Positions 9,707 to 21,200 of a stretch of 64,000 bases of DNA are shown in pieces. Each line of letters starts with the position of its first letter. Positions within the stretch are counted from its first letter, which is position 1. The notes beneath the pieces were generated by a model. It saw only the letters and a program-made list of their open reading frames with translations, searched no databases and was not told where the DNA came from. Source of the DNA: Haliclona indistincta (lineage: Eukaryota; Porifera; Demospongiae; Haplosclerida; Chalinidae); contig OZ024790.1 in assembly GCA_964017065.1 (NCBI GenBank), forward strand, positions 5,752,737-5,816,736. Reading direction: 5' to 3'. The position numbers and the translations under genes are program-made.

Positions 9707-12700
9707 ATGGAGACAGAGGAGCCAGACGACGGAGGGATAGGCCCATCGACTCAAGAAGTTTTAGACGCTTCTCAAGTGTCTCTATCGCCAGTTGAGTCTC
9801 GCCACCGCGATGCAGCTATGGACCTATGTGTGAGTCATTGATCTCATGATTTTTCTATTCATTATCGTCTTCACTTCTTCTTAGCAACATCAAGCGGATG
9901 TTGGCGTGGTAGAGGAGGTGACATTGGTAGATTTCATGTGTCACAAGAAGCTAACAGTTTCTCTCAGCCCTAATGTCAACTTTATATTAGGACAAAATGG
10001 AAGTGAGTTGTGGGCTTTAGGATACGTTGTGAATCTGGGGATTCTTACCTTGAAATCATGAAATCTCTTTCTTATTGAGATTGTGTGTTATACTAGCGAG
10101 TGGGTACACCACAAGGCTGATTGAAATATGATTATAGCACGAGGCAGACAAAATCATGTGATACATACAATAAAATATACTGCCGAAATAATATAATAAG
10201 TCAAGAAGTCAAAAAATGAGTGAAGTGAACACAATTATTTGAGCACTCCTCACTTATGCTTCAATGTTTAACGGTCCGATTCTAATCTTGTCACGAAGTG
10301 TGCAGAGAAACTTTCCTGTTTAAGTCCTTTCGTGAATATGTCAGCTAACACCTCCTGGGTAAGACAATACTTAGCACAACCACACTATTCTGGACTTGCT
10401 CTCAGATGAAATGATGTCGAATGTCAATGTGTTTCGCTCGCTCGTGAAATTGTGCATCTTTAGACATCGAGATAGCTGCTTGGTTGTCTTCTTGAACTAT
10501 TGTAGGTTGATTTCCTAGATCGGAATTGAGCTTTCTCATCCTCATGACCTCTTGAGTAGCACTAGACAGTGCCAGATACTCCGCCTGCAATCTGGAAAAC
10601 AAATCCTGAGGTTTATCTCCTGTCATCTTTGCTTCCTGCCCAGTCAGCATCTGAAAAGCACACACAGTTTCTGCACTCCTCTCTATGAAAGGTGATACTA
10701 TAATTCATCATTCCTTTCAAGTACCTCAGAACTCGCTTTAGGGCAGTCCAGTGGCTCTTGTTCGCCTTGCTTTAAAACCTGGCTAGTATTCTGATAGCAA
10801 AAGCAATGTCTGGTCTCGTAGTCATGGCTAGGTACATCAGAACTGCCGAGCTGTACTGATGCTGATTCAGTGACGGCTCCTTCTCGTCTGCTTTTACCAA
10901 ATGATTGCCAGTCTCAACAGGCTTCTTGGCTGAGTTGCAATCAAGTTCCTTGTAGGCCGGTTATCCCATCCATACCATTTTCTTCTCACTGTTCTGAACA
11001 CCCAATTGAAATCCCTAAGAAATAACTCGGTTCTCCTTGATGTCAGCTAGAATCACGTGATACAATAAAACTAGTACATTTATAAAATACTGGGGGCGAG
11101 CCTGAGCTGATTTATATCCTGCACAATTCAAGAACAATCCATTTTTCTAATGCATGACGGTAAGCCCTCTGCTCTTGTATTTCCGTTGTCGCTCCAGTCA
11201 TAGAGCTCTATGATCAGGCGACTCTGCTGCTTGTTGTCGCTTCCTGGCAGTACTCTTACCTTGTAGAAGTTGATCCAGGCGTCTCCAATGCACTGCCTTG
11301 TTTTGAATCGCGCCACGTGAGGATTACATCATGGGGCGCGGTCAATGTGTACGCGCACGTGACTTCTCGGGAACATGGGAGGACAAACGCACCACGCGGC
11401 CAGATACATACATATATACAAACATTCCCCGCGATGTGGGACGCACATCACCATCAATGTGGGGCTCGCTCAGGCTCGCCCCAATAATATTATACCGAAA
11501 AGTAATGATATATAATAAGTCAGCAACATGCAAGAAGTCAACGAGTGAAGTGAACACAATTATTTCAACAGTTCTTGATCATGTCAGATCCCTCATTCTT
11601 TTACAGGGATCATAAAGTACTGTTGGGTGTTTTGTATCATACAGGTTGAATCACAAAAATTCAAATTGTGAAATTAATTGGTAGCAGCTAGGTATGTATA
11701 GTAGGTGTGACTCATCATACAGACAAGGGTATGATGTTGTGAAAATTGTACACCACTGAAAAAATTGCCCAACACCATGTAGTTTATAGACTGTTTGAGT
11801 TGAGGAGTCACGATGAAAGTTCATTTCATCATTGGAATGTAAACCAATCTACATTGCACCTAAAGTACAGGCGCATATGGTACAACAGATATACTTTATG
11901 ATATCAGTAAATGGTGCATATCACTATACTCCCGTCGTGATGACGAATGCAACGGTTTAAATTTCACACAAATACACTAAAGTTATGACAGCTAACTTTT
12001 GTGACTCCTCAACTCAAACGGACTATAGTGAGGTACTGGATCTTGATGGTCAGTTTTCTCTAGATCCATCTGGTTTAGAGTTCATGCAATCCACCTGTGA
12101 GCATTAGGTTAAGTAGGTGTTTACACTGCGGACAGGTATTCATGATGTGATGTACATGCTGTGGTCATGGTACTCAGGAGGCACCATTTGACTTCTTGTT
12201 ATTTACAGCGGTTTCACTACTCCTTAAAACAGCCACAAAAGCGCAAAGCGTGATCCGTGCCTTATTTGGAAGGTTTATTACATTGCGTGATCACGGTTGA
12301 CCACGGTTTACGCTCTACGGTTGACGCTTTTACATTGCAAGAAGTAGTGAAACCGCTGTACTTTCGATTATCTGTCATCCATTTTAGGTGGTAAGAGTGC
12401 TATAATGACAGCCATTGTAGTAGCGCTGGGTGGTAAAGCTGCATCTACTCAACGTGGCTCCTCTCTCAAGCAATTTATTAGAACATCTTGTCGGTTAGTT
12501 TCATCATTGTTCTGTGCTGCTACAGTCATTGTCTGATAGACAAGCAGAGATCACTCTCAAGCTACGCAATCGAGGAACTGATGCATACAAGCCGGCAGAG
12601 TATGGCTCTACCATTATAGTGGTACGACAAATCAGAAGTGATGGCACTACTTCTTACAAACTAAAGAGCAACAAAGGTACTATTAATTCTCTCTGTTTCA

Positions 12701-15700
12701 TGTTATGGCGTTTACAGTGGCACTTGAAACTGTGCCAGCAGCAAGGGACATCATGATATTATTGAACACTACCTCCCCCCAGGTCATACTGTATCTACCA
12801 CCAAAGACGAACTCATTCGTATGTTAGAGTGCTTTAACATACAGGTGAGTCTAGTAGGTGTGGTTAACCCACTTTAACCACACCCAATGCACATGTAGAT
12901 CAACAATCCTGTTTCGATGCTTAACCAAGATACCAGTCGTAACTTCTTACACTCGTCAAACCCAGCAGCCAAGTTCAAGCTCTTTATGAGAGGCACTCAC
13001 CTTGAACAGATAGCTCATGATTACGCACGGTCCGAGGAACACCAGCAGATCATGAGAAATGAGATAGCCAGAAAGAAAGAAATGCTCTCTGATCTGCAGC
13101 TTGAAGCTAAGAAGTGGGAGGAAGAAGTGCGTACTATTGACCAGCTAGTAAAGGCCGAGGAAAGAGTTAAACAGCTAAGTGAGGAGCTGATGTGGGCTGC
13201 AGTAAGCAAGCTGCAACAGTCAGTTGACAAGTCTGAACAGGATGTTAATACTTCTCGCAAGAAAGTATCCAAGGATGAGGAGAGATTGGAAAAAGCTCAG
13301 GTCAGTAATTTACAATAATATCATACTTGCTTACTATAATATTTTGCAGACTAAGGTGAATGAGAAGAAGGATCATCTTGGTGTTGTCAGGAGCGAGTTA
13401 GAGGAAGCAACAAATTCAGTGAAACAAGTGGACCAGCAATTGACTAAGCAACTTGAAGAGAAGAGAGGGATGGAGAAGAGTGTGCGAGACACTAAGGTGA
13501 GTGACATTCTTCATGTGCCTCGACTTAGAAATGTTTTCTCTCCACAGACCAAGTTGCTGTCCACTAGGAAGGAAATTGGTAAAGTGGAGAGAGAAAAGAT
13601 AGCATACATAGAGAAGCTTGATGAGCTCCGCCTAAAGTAAGTGGTATTATACAGTGTTCCATGGTCGTAGGACACTTGGTTCCTAAGAAATGAAGCAAAA
13701 TATCAAAATCATAGTTTTGCTTCTCTTCGTGTGATACACTGTGTATCATTATTCTGTCTTTGTTCAGGAGTCAGCGTGACATAGCTGGCGAAAAGGAGGC
13801 AGTAAAAGAGCAGATGGAACAAGCTGAACAGCAGCTAGTGAATGTTGAACAGAGGCTGAGTACTGCTGAGAGAGATAAAAGAAACAAAGAAGAGGAGTTG
13901 AATACTGTGTCTGAGGAACATAGACGCCATCGGTTAGTGCTGAGTATACTAATAATTTATTGTGCATTTTGGTATTTGTATTGAATTTTGTGGGTTTTTT
14001 TTAGGTTTAAATTGGATGACCTTCGCCAGCAGTTGTCAGAGTGTGATGATATAGTTGCCAGGTTGCAAGGCAATCAAAACCAGTCAAGACTCCAGGGATA
14101 TCCACGTTGGATGATAGATCTTGTCAATTTCCTCCAGCAGAACCAGCGTCAGTTCCGCCGACCTCCAAAGGGTCCTCTCGGAGCGGCCATTAGCCTTAGA
14201 GAGCAGAAGTGGAGCACTGCTGTTGAGTCAGTCATCGGTTTCAGCCTCTATTCATTTATAGTCGACAACCGTCAAGATGAGTTCACTTTTAATCGCCTAG
14301 TGCGCCAGTGGATGAGTCATGGAGGAGGAGCTCGTCGTCCACCAAGCTGTATCTGTTCTGCATTTGAGGTAATCAGAGATTTATACACAGTACCCTGGTA
14401 AAGGAGGATTTCCTCTAGTTCTAGTGTCCCATGGTCAAAGAGTTAATTTTGTGCTGCTTTAGTGTCCAAAAATTGCCTTGAAGGCCTCAAAATGCAAAAA
14501 AAAATCCTGGGGTATTTGGAAAATTCATGAAAAATTCTTCCCGATAAAAATTGTATGAAACAGAGTGTAGTGAAGTTTCTTATGTAGTAGACATAATTAT
14601 ACAGTTTACACTTTTTCTTTCTTCAGGGAAGAGTTTTTGATACATCACAAACTGTAAGTACTCTATAATCAGAAATACAACAAATTGTTATCTTTGTCTT
14701 CATAGCGTTCTCATGGTCCCTATCCGACTGTGTTTGATCAGATTGTTGTAGATGATCCTGACGTGATGAACACACTGATTGATCTGAACAATGTTGACAC
14801 AGTACTACTGATTGCTGACAAAGCTGAAGCACGACGTGTTATGTATGGAAATCCTCCTACTAATTCAACCTCAGTGAGTGATTGCAGTGGTAATAAAATT
14901 TTGTCTGATTATTTTCCGACATTTACAACAGTCTTGCAGCTGTTACTAGTCTAGTGCACTTTGTCTCTCTCCGTCTATCCCACAAACGAAAGAGGCTAAA
15001 TGCAGGAGTTAGAGAGTTACTTGCTGAAAACTCAATCATCATTTTAGCCATCGTGCAGAATTTTCTTGACACTCTTTTCCTGGGCCTAACACGTCACAAC
15101 CAAGTGCATTAGCAGCAACTAAATTGTTATAGAGAAACACTTGAAACTTACCTACTCTATTAGCACAGATGTAGACCAGATTTCAGCTTATAACAATGAC
15201 AAGGAACCTAGTTTTGCATTAAAAAATCATTGCTAACCACGAAACACCATAATCACGTCTTGATTTAAATTGATTCAAATCCGAGCAAATATCAATTTTT
15301 CCAGCTTGAGCGAGAAAATATCTCTGAATATCCAACAGCAGACAGACAACACAACTACTGCACACAGTATGCCTCTCACCGAGGCATATAATGATGTTCA
15401 TATGACTACAAATAATCCTGTTTGCATTCATTGTGTGTTTCTTTACTAGGCGTATACAATAGAAGGAGACCAGGTTATGGCTGGTGGACGATATTACTCC
15501 AACAAGAGCCGTTCACAAGGGATTGTGAGAGCTAGCGTAAAGGAGAGTCTTGTATATGAGCGAAATAAACGCGAGGGAATTGCACAACATGTTCGTTCTG
15601 CTGAGGAAGAAGACCGCCTGATCGGTCGAAAATTGTCTGATGGGAAGGTGGGTGTGGTTTGTGTCTGTGTATACTTTGTATTGGTGCTGTAGGCTTTAAT

Positions 15701-17895
15701 ACGAAAAATGGTGACGTGCATCCAGCAAGCACAGAGCGGCAGGCATAAATGGAGAATGGAGTTAGACAAACTGAAATCAAAGTTGGAGGAAATGGATCAA
15801 AATGCTGAAGAGGACATTATTACCTGGGTGGGTGAGAAGGGAACAGTTAGAGTAGAGCAATGACTCGCTACTGAGATCTTCATGTGGGGTCAGGAGCTCT
15901 TAGATAAGTACCCATCGAAGGAGCATGTAACTCTGTAAACGACGAAATCCTGATGCTAAACATAGTGACATTCCATATAAGGTGTTTACTGTCCTAATAG
16001 GGAGAAAATGCGTTGACCATACCCAGCGTTTAGTCTGCCAAGGTGCCTTTCAGATCACAGTGCTTGCTTTAGGATACTTTTCGATGTATACCCTAGCAGT
16101 TGTAGACAGTAGAAAGCGATTCTGATGGCAGCCATGTTTGGATTTTGTCATTGTATTTTGAGAATACGCTCCCTTGCTCACTTCGTGGGCTCAATATGCT
16201 CCCGTTAGAATGTACAGTGTTTGACTTATAATGTGATGTTGTACTGTGTAGGAAAGTGAAGTTCAGGAGTGTGAAGACAAGTTGCGGGAACTTGCCAGGA
16301 AGAGGGAGATGGAAAATGATGAATTGAAGCAATCTGAACAGCTGCTTGCTAACCACAAGGAAGAGATGGATCGATACAAGAGGAACGTAGAGGATGTTCA
16401 CGGTCGAGTTGAGAGAATGAAAACTAGACTGAGAGCGGCAGTTGAGGACAAGGACAAGGCAGAACGGTTTAAGATGCAATGTGAAGAAAGAATAGCAACT
16501 CACACTGCTACGCTCCAAAGAGAAGAGAATCAACTGAATGAGGCCCAGCGACAGCTGGACGATGCTAAGGAACAGGCTGAACAACATTGCCCTGAGATAG
16601 TAACCTCGAGAGCACCTGATAGTATCCGATCTGAGATCAGGAAGTTAGAGTCACATCTTCACTCTCAGCAAGAAAGGTGAGCAGGTGTATTACCAATGTT
16701 GACTTAGCTTTGACTAGTACATGTGTTTGATTCAGGAGACAAAACCAGCTTGAGATCAGACAGAAGTATGTAGCAGCTATGGACAAGTACGAAAAGACTG
16801 TTGATGAGATTAGACTTGAGAAAAAGACATTGACGGTATTCTAGACACATACTTAACACATAAACAGTACCAGGAGCTTATTATTCTAAGGACTGGAGCA
16901 TACAACTGTGGACCAACGAAAAATATATGGACCATTTTATGCAACCCTAGTACAGTGTGCATTCATATGTGGTTGTACGGCTCGTTTTTGCACACCGAGC
17001 GCCAGAAATATTTGTCCCCATTGCACTATTAGATGCTACTTGGAATGATAAGCTCGTGACGGTACTTATTGTATGCACTGTTGTGTCTGTGACTACTTGT
17101 TATAATACTCTTCATTCTCTTATTTATAGGGCTTACAATCTGGTCTTGATCGGCGTAAAAATGACTATGCTGAAATGCAGCGCCGCATTGCACAACGCTG
17201 CGTTTTGTACTTTAACAACTATGTTCGTCGACGTGGTTACCAGGGAGCTCTCAAGTTTGACATTCCTAACAAACAGTTGGAGATAATCGTATGTTGATTT
17301 CAAAATTAATTTTAATTATGATGATTTATTGTTCACACGTTGTTTTTATCAAACTGTACGTTTGACTTTAGTTTATAATTGTTTTTAATCAGGTGAAGGT
17401 GAGTGGAGACAATCAAGTGACAAAGAATACAAGGTCACTCTCTGGTGGTGAGCGGTCATTCGCTACTGTCTCCTTCATTATGGCTCTTTGGGAAGCCATT
17501 GAGTGTCCATTTCGCTGTCTGGATGAATTTGATGTTTTCATGGTATGTGCTTCACGAAAATCATATTGTTTTGTGTGTTTTACTAGTAGTTTTCTTGCTG
17601 TACAGGATCTGATGAATAGAAGGATCAGTATGCAGCTGATGATCGAGAGTGCCGATCAACAAAAGAACAGACAATTTATTTTCTTCACTCCTCAAGACAT
17701 GAGGTAAATCTTGTGTGAGTGCGTGTGTCTGTGTGCGTGCGTGTGTGTGTGTGTGTGTGCGTGTGTGTGTATGTACAATCACTTCACTGCTCTTATGTTT
17801 CTTTTCTTAGTTCCTTGGGCATCAAGTATGGTCCATCTACCAAGGTGCTACGTCTAGACGCTCCTGATCGCAGACAATCCACACTAAACATCTAA
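9707..17895 (+). CDS. SMC6: Structural maintenance of chromosomes protein 6
   Basis: Twenty exons (first 9707-9829, last 17811-17895) join without phase conflict to 1085 aa, close to the 1091 aa of human SMC6. The N-terminal head has DFMCHKKL and the Walker A loop GQNGSGKS (residues 77-84). Two long coiled coils flank a hinge, which includes [13 protein letters not shown] in exon 13. The C-terminal head has the ABC signature LSGGERS (about 991-997) and Walker [12 protein letters not shown] (about 1015-1025). SMC6 pairs with SMC5 in the SMC5/6 complex, which acts in recombination repair and chromosome segregation. Most introns are 45-300 bp. Intron 2 (10003-12387) is enlarged by a Copia relic and two MITEs, and introns 12 and 14 are also long. 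Exon 4 is placed at 12540, after GATAG, because only this acceptor keeps the frame. Confidence 0.95.
10390..11000 (-). mobile_element. Ty1/Copia retrotransposon relic (RT end and RNase H)
   Basis: Read on the minus strand, the segment gives [20 protein letters not shown], then [19 protein letters not shown], then an RNase H stretch with [19 protein letters not shown] and [14 protein letters not shown]. This is the characteristic C-terminal part of Copia polyprotein. Frame breaks occur between the pieces, and the integrase and protease parts are missing. Short related sequences at about 10190-10260 and 11510-11570 (sharing GAGTGAAGTGAACACAATTA) may be remains of long terminal repeats. It lies antisense in SMC6 intron 2. 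Confidence 0.85.
11785..12027. mobile_element. MITE in SMC6 intron 2
   Basis: About 240 bp bounded by an inverted repeat containing GTTTGAGTTGAGGAGTCAC at the left and GTGACTCCTCAACTCAAAC at the right, with TATAG/CTATA edges. There is no coding potential. Confidence 0.65.
12204..12360. mobile_element. Short palindromic MITE in SMC6 intron 2
   Basis: It begins TACAGCGGTTTCACTACT and ends AGTAGTGAAACCGCTGTA, and is 157 bp long. The centre carries GTGATCACGG-type palindromes. A related half is present downstream of both sphingosine kinase genes (about 3553-3610 and 7525-7580; GCGTAAACCGTAGAGC). Confidence 0.65.
17715..17775. repeat. GT microsatellite in last SMC6 intron
   Basis: An imperfect (GT)n tract with GC interruptions lies between exons 19 and 20 of SMC6. 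No function is evident. Confidence 0.8.
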
Positions 17896-18281
17896 CCACT
17901 GCATCATTTATTACTCCTTTACTCTTATTATATCATCTGCTGTATACATGATTGTAACTGTTGATATGAACATATCTATCTTCAATAGCAAGTTGATGTG
18001 TTTGTGAACCGGCAGCCATGTTCGAGTGAAATTTCTGCCAAACCATAGATCTTCAGGTAAAACCATAGAGCAGTACAATGGAGTCAACAAATTAAGACAC
18101 AGTAACTTTTGCAGCAAAAGTTTAAATATGTCAATTTTGAAAAAGAAAATACAAATTTACAATATGAAAATACAAGCAGTATTATATAGGTACAATACAT
18201 ATCAATACAAAATACAACAAAGTATAAGATACAACAAAGTATAAGCACCTGGTACAATACAAAATACTTGCAACTATTGTT
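17896..18281. other. Convergent 3' intergenic spacer
   Basis: About 390 bp separate the stop codons of SMC6 (+) and the Death-GTPase-peptidase gene (-). The spacer is A-rich, with several imperfect ACAATACAAAATAC / AACAAAGTATAAG repeats at 18185-18270. No gene is seen. Confidence 0.7.
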
Positions 18282-21200
18282 TCAAATAGTTCCGTTCATG
18301 TTCAAGCGTTCAATGAAGTGTTTGGGGTTTGCAAAGAAGTCGCCGAGCTTTTTGGGACTAATACAGTTGTTTTCACCTCTTGCTGTTGTTAGTTCCAGCA
18401 GAAGTTGCTTCATGACACGATTGTTCTTCATTTGATAATACACTTCTACGTTGTTTTCTTTCATGCATATTTCTTGAATTGCTTCAAGAATCAGGCATAT
18501 TAACCCACCAACTGCTGGAGCTGCAAAAGACGTGCCACTTGACTGTGTCAAAGAATTGTTGAGGTTTGGACCAATGACATCTTCACCTAGTGCCAGACAA
18601 TCTAATTCTTTTCCGACAGATGAAAAACGACATCGATTGCCAAATCGATCATGAGCGCCAACAGATATTGTTGCTTGGTAACGAGCTGGATATGTGACAT
18701 TCTCCTTGTCGATTCCTCCAGAATTGCTGGCCGAACAGATCACGATAATCCCTTTCTGATCAAGAGCCTTGATTGCATCCTCCATGTGTGGCTTAGGTGA
18801 CTTAGTGCCACTGGATATGACTATCACATCACCATCATATTCCTCTACAAGTTGTTCTAATTCTTCTACCCAAGGCTCAGCATCAATATCGTCTGTTGCC
18901 TCTTTGTATGCCTTCCAAATTGCTAGTTGAGCACCAGGAGCTACCCCACGACATTTGACTGTTTTTCCATTGAGTTTGTCTTCGATTGGGTTGCCACATG
19001 CTATTCCTGAACAAAGAGTACCATGACCATCTTCATCATCACAAGGGGAGTTTATAAAGTCTAGCTCTTTTGAACCAAACGATCGAAGGCTCTCCTTGAT
19101 ACCAGTATCAAACATTAGGAGAGTGGTTCCTTTGCCAGTGTACTTGCGGATGCTTTCGTCATCAAGTTTCCAATAAGTGGCTGGATCTGGAACATCCACA
19201 ATCGCCTTTTTCAAATCGTAAGGTGTAATACTGTGACCGAAAACTCTGTCAATGGGCGGCTTTTTTAAATCTATAGAACATAGAAAACAAACTCCATCTA
19301 ATCATAATTAATAATTAATTGTGACAATAAATGAATCTGAACAAGAGTACATATCTATTGAACACTCAGAAGATTGTTAAGACGCATTCCAAGTCTAAGT
19401 GGCAGCAAGCTCTTTGCATGGGTGGTGGAATGAAACCAGGTTAGAGAGAGCTAAAATATCACGAGGAGGACATTTTGGAATATTCATGAGGGCATATTTG
19501 GCCTTACACGACTCGTTGTTTTGGCCATCACTATAGTACTTTCGTTTGCAGTTCCATACTTAGATCTGCTTTAGCCATCTTTGCATGTGTGTCCAAGTTG
19601 TAAACTTATTAGTACTCATAATCAAATAGCAGACCCCTCGATGATTTTTGGGGGGCCTGAGGCCTCCAGCCCTATTGGTTCCGCCGCCTATGTTTTGCAC
19701 CATTATCTCCTCTCATGTCAAGCAGTAAATGTAACAGTTGTGTACCTGCACATGGGTGAGGTGGATTAGCTACACTGCTGGTCTGTGCTGGAGTCACAGG
19801 TGGTAGATATGCTACACCGTCAGTTGGTAAAGACATATAAGATGCACTGCTAGACGTCAGTACAGCGAACTTCATTTATTAGAGAGTTTTAGTTACACGT
19901 TTATTTGCACTAACGGTAAACGTCTGGCAATGCTGACGTCACAAATTAGCACGTGATCCACCGTTAACCCCAGCCTCGCGTTCAATTTTCCCGTTTACAA
20001 CGGCTGGCACCTGGTTTTCCCGTATGGTTTTCAAAGACTTCTCGCTTCTCTCGTCAAGCTTTCCTGCACGTTAGTTATAAGCTACCTTAAAACCACTATT
20101 ATTAGCGACCACTAATTTTAGCATTTTTAGCGAGTGAGGCCATAAACGCTAAATTTAGCAAGCGCAATTTTAATGAGATTCATTCTGCATAGGCTGTGGT
20201 TTTGCAGTAATAATGACTGTTAACGAGCATGAATCTCATTATAATAGCAGCCAAACGATAAAATTAGTACACGCTAAATGTCTTCAATCGCAAAACGCTA
20301 AATTAAGTGGTCGCTAAAATTACTGGTTTTAAGGTAGTACAAAGGCACATGCTTTAGGTTTCTGTTTTTGTGTTTTACGTGTGCCTACAAAATACTGTGC
20401 GCGCTACAATGTTGTGTACGTACACGACTAGATTGCCTTCTTCGTGTGTACACAAATTACAAGATAAGCGATGACTATAAATTCCTCTCAGGCATGCTTT
20501 TACAGAGTGTGGACCCATTGACATTCACCAAACTATAGGGAGAGTGCTATACGCTACACTAGCCAATGCAAGCTCACAGAAACCTGGTTCTGAAACCTAG
20601 TGTGCACAGCTTATATTACATGCACATACCTGGCACAGAGCGGTGACTATCTGCTGCTTGAGATTTAGTGTCATTAGAAATAGATGAGCTACCTGTAGCA
20701 GGAGAAAATAGTGTAACTCCTTGCATCATTAATTTTGCTGTACCAGTTATAAAGTATACGATGAACTAGTGAGTGCTAAGCACATACCTAGCCAGAGCAT
20801 GTGGCTGGAATCCAGTTTACAGCTCTCTCCTATCTCCTTCTCCTCGCATTCCAGAATCCCTGAGAGAGGGTTGTAGGCACAGGTGTGGTGAGCGCTGCCC
20901 TTGCCACACGAGCATAGAAAGGAGTCCACCTTGGTGATGGCACCTTGAATGATGTGGAGCTTTTCTTCAGTCAACTTTATCGACTTCAGAACAAGATCTC
21001 GGATAGTCATGCAATCTTGTGAAAGTTGCTTGAAACCAGAAAAATAGATTTCTAGTTGAAGATGTCGCTCGATCAAGTACACATCTCCTAAACGCTTGTA
21101 TCGCAATGTAATTAGATTCCGATATTGTCGTTTGCACCGATCTGTTGAAAAATGTGATGAGAACTCCGTGAGAAGGAAGACTACTATAGCAGGTAGATAA

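Larger units (their letters stand above)
3347..9722. repeat. Segmental duplication: 3347-5740 and 7329-9722
   Basis: Two direct copies of about 2.4 kb are nearly identical. Each holds the last P450 exon (3398-3472; 7383-7457), a five-exon sphingosine kinase gene on the minus strand, its upstream promoter and the beginning of SMC6. The left copy stops a few codons into SMC6 exon 1, while the right copy continues into the full gene. The spacer (5741-7328) is repeat sequence. The high identity of introns as well as exons suggests a recent event or gene conversion. A collapsed or duplicated assembly haplotype is a possible alternative. Confidence 0.9.

Noticed and set aside
18282..19270. Bacterial subtilase gene, contamination or transfer
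   Set aside because: The exon has a eukaryotic acceptor with matching phase, lies within a repeat-shared intron context and shows no composition break.
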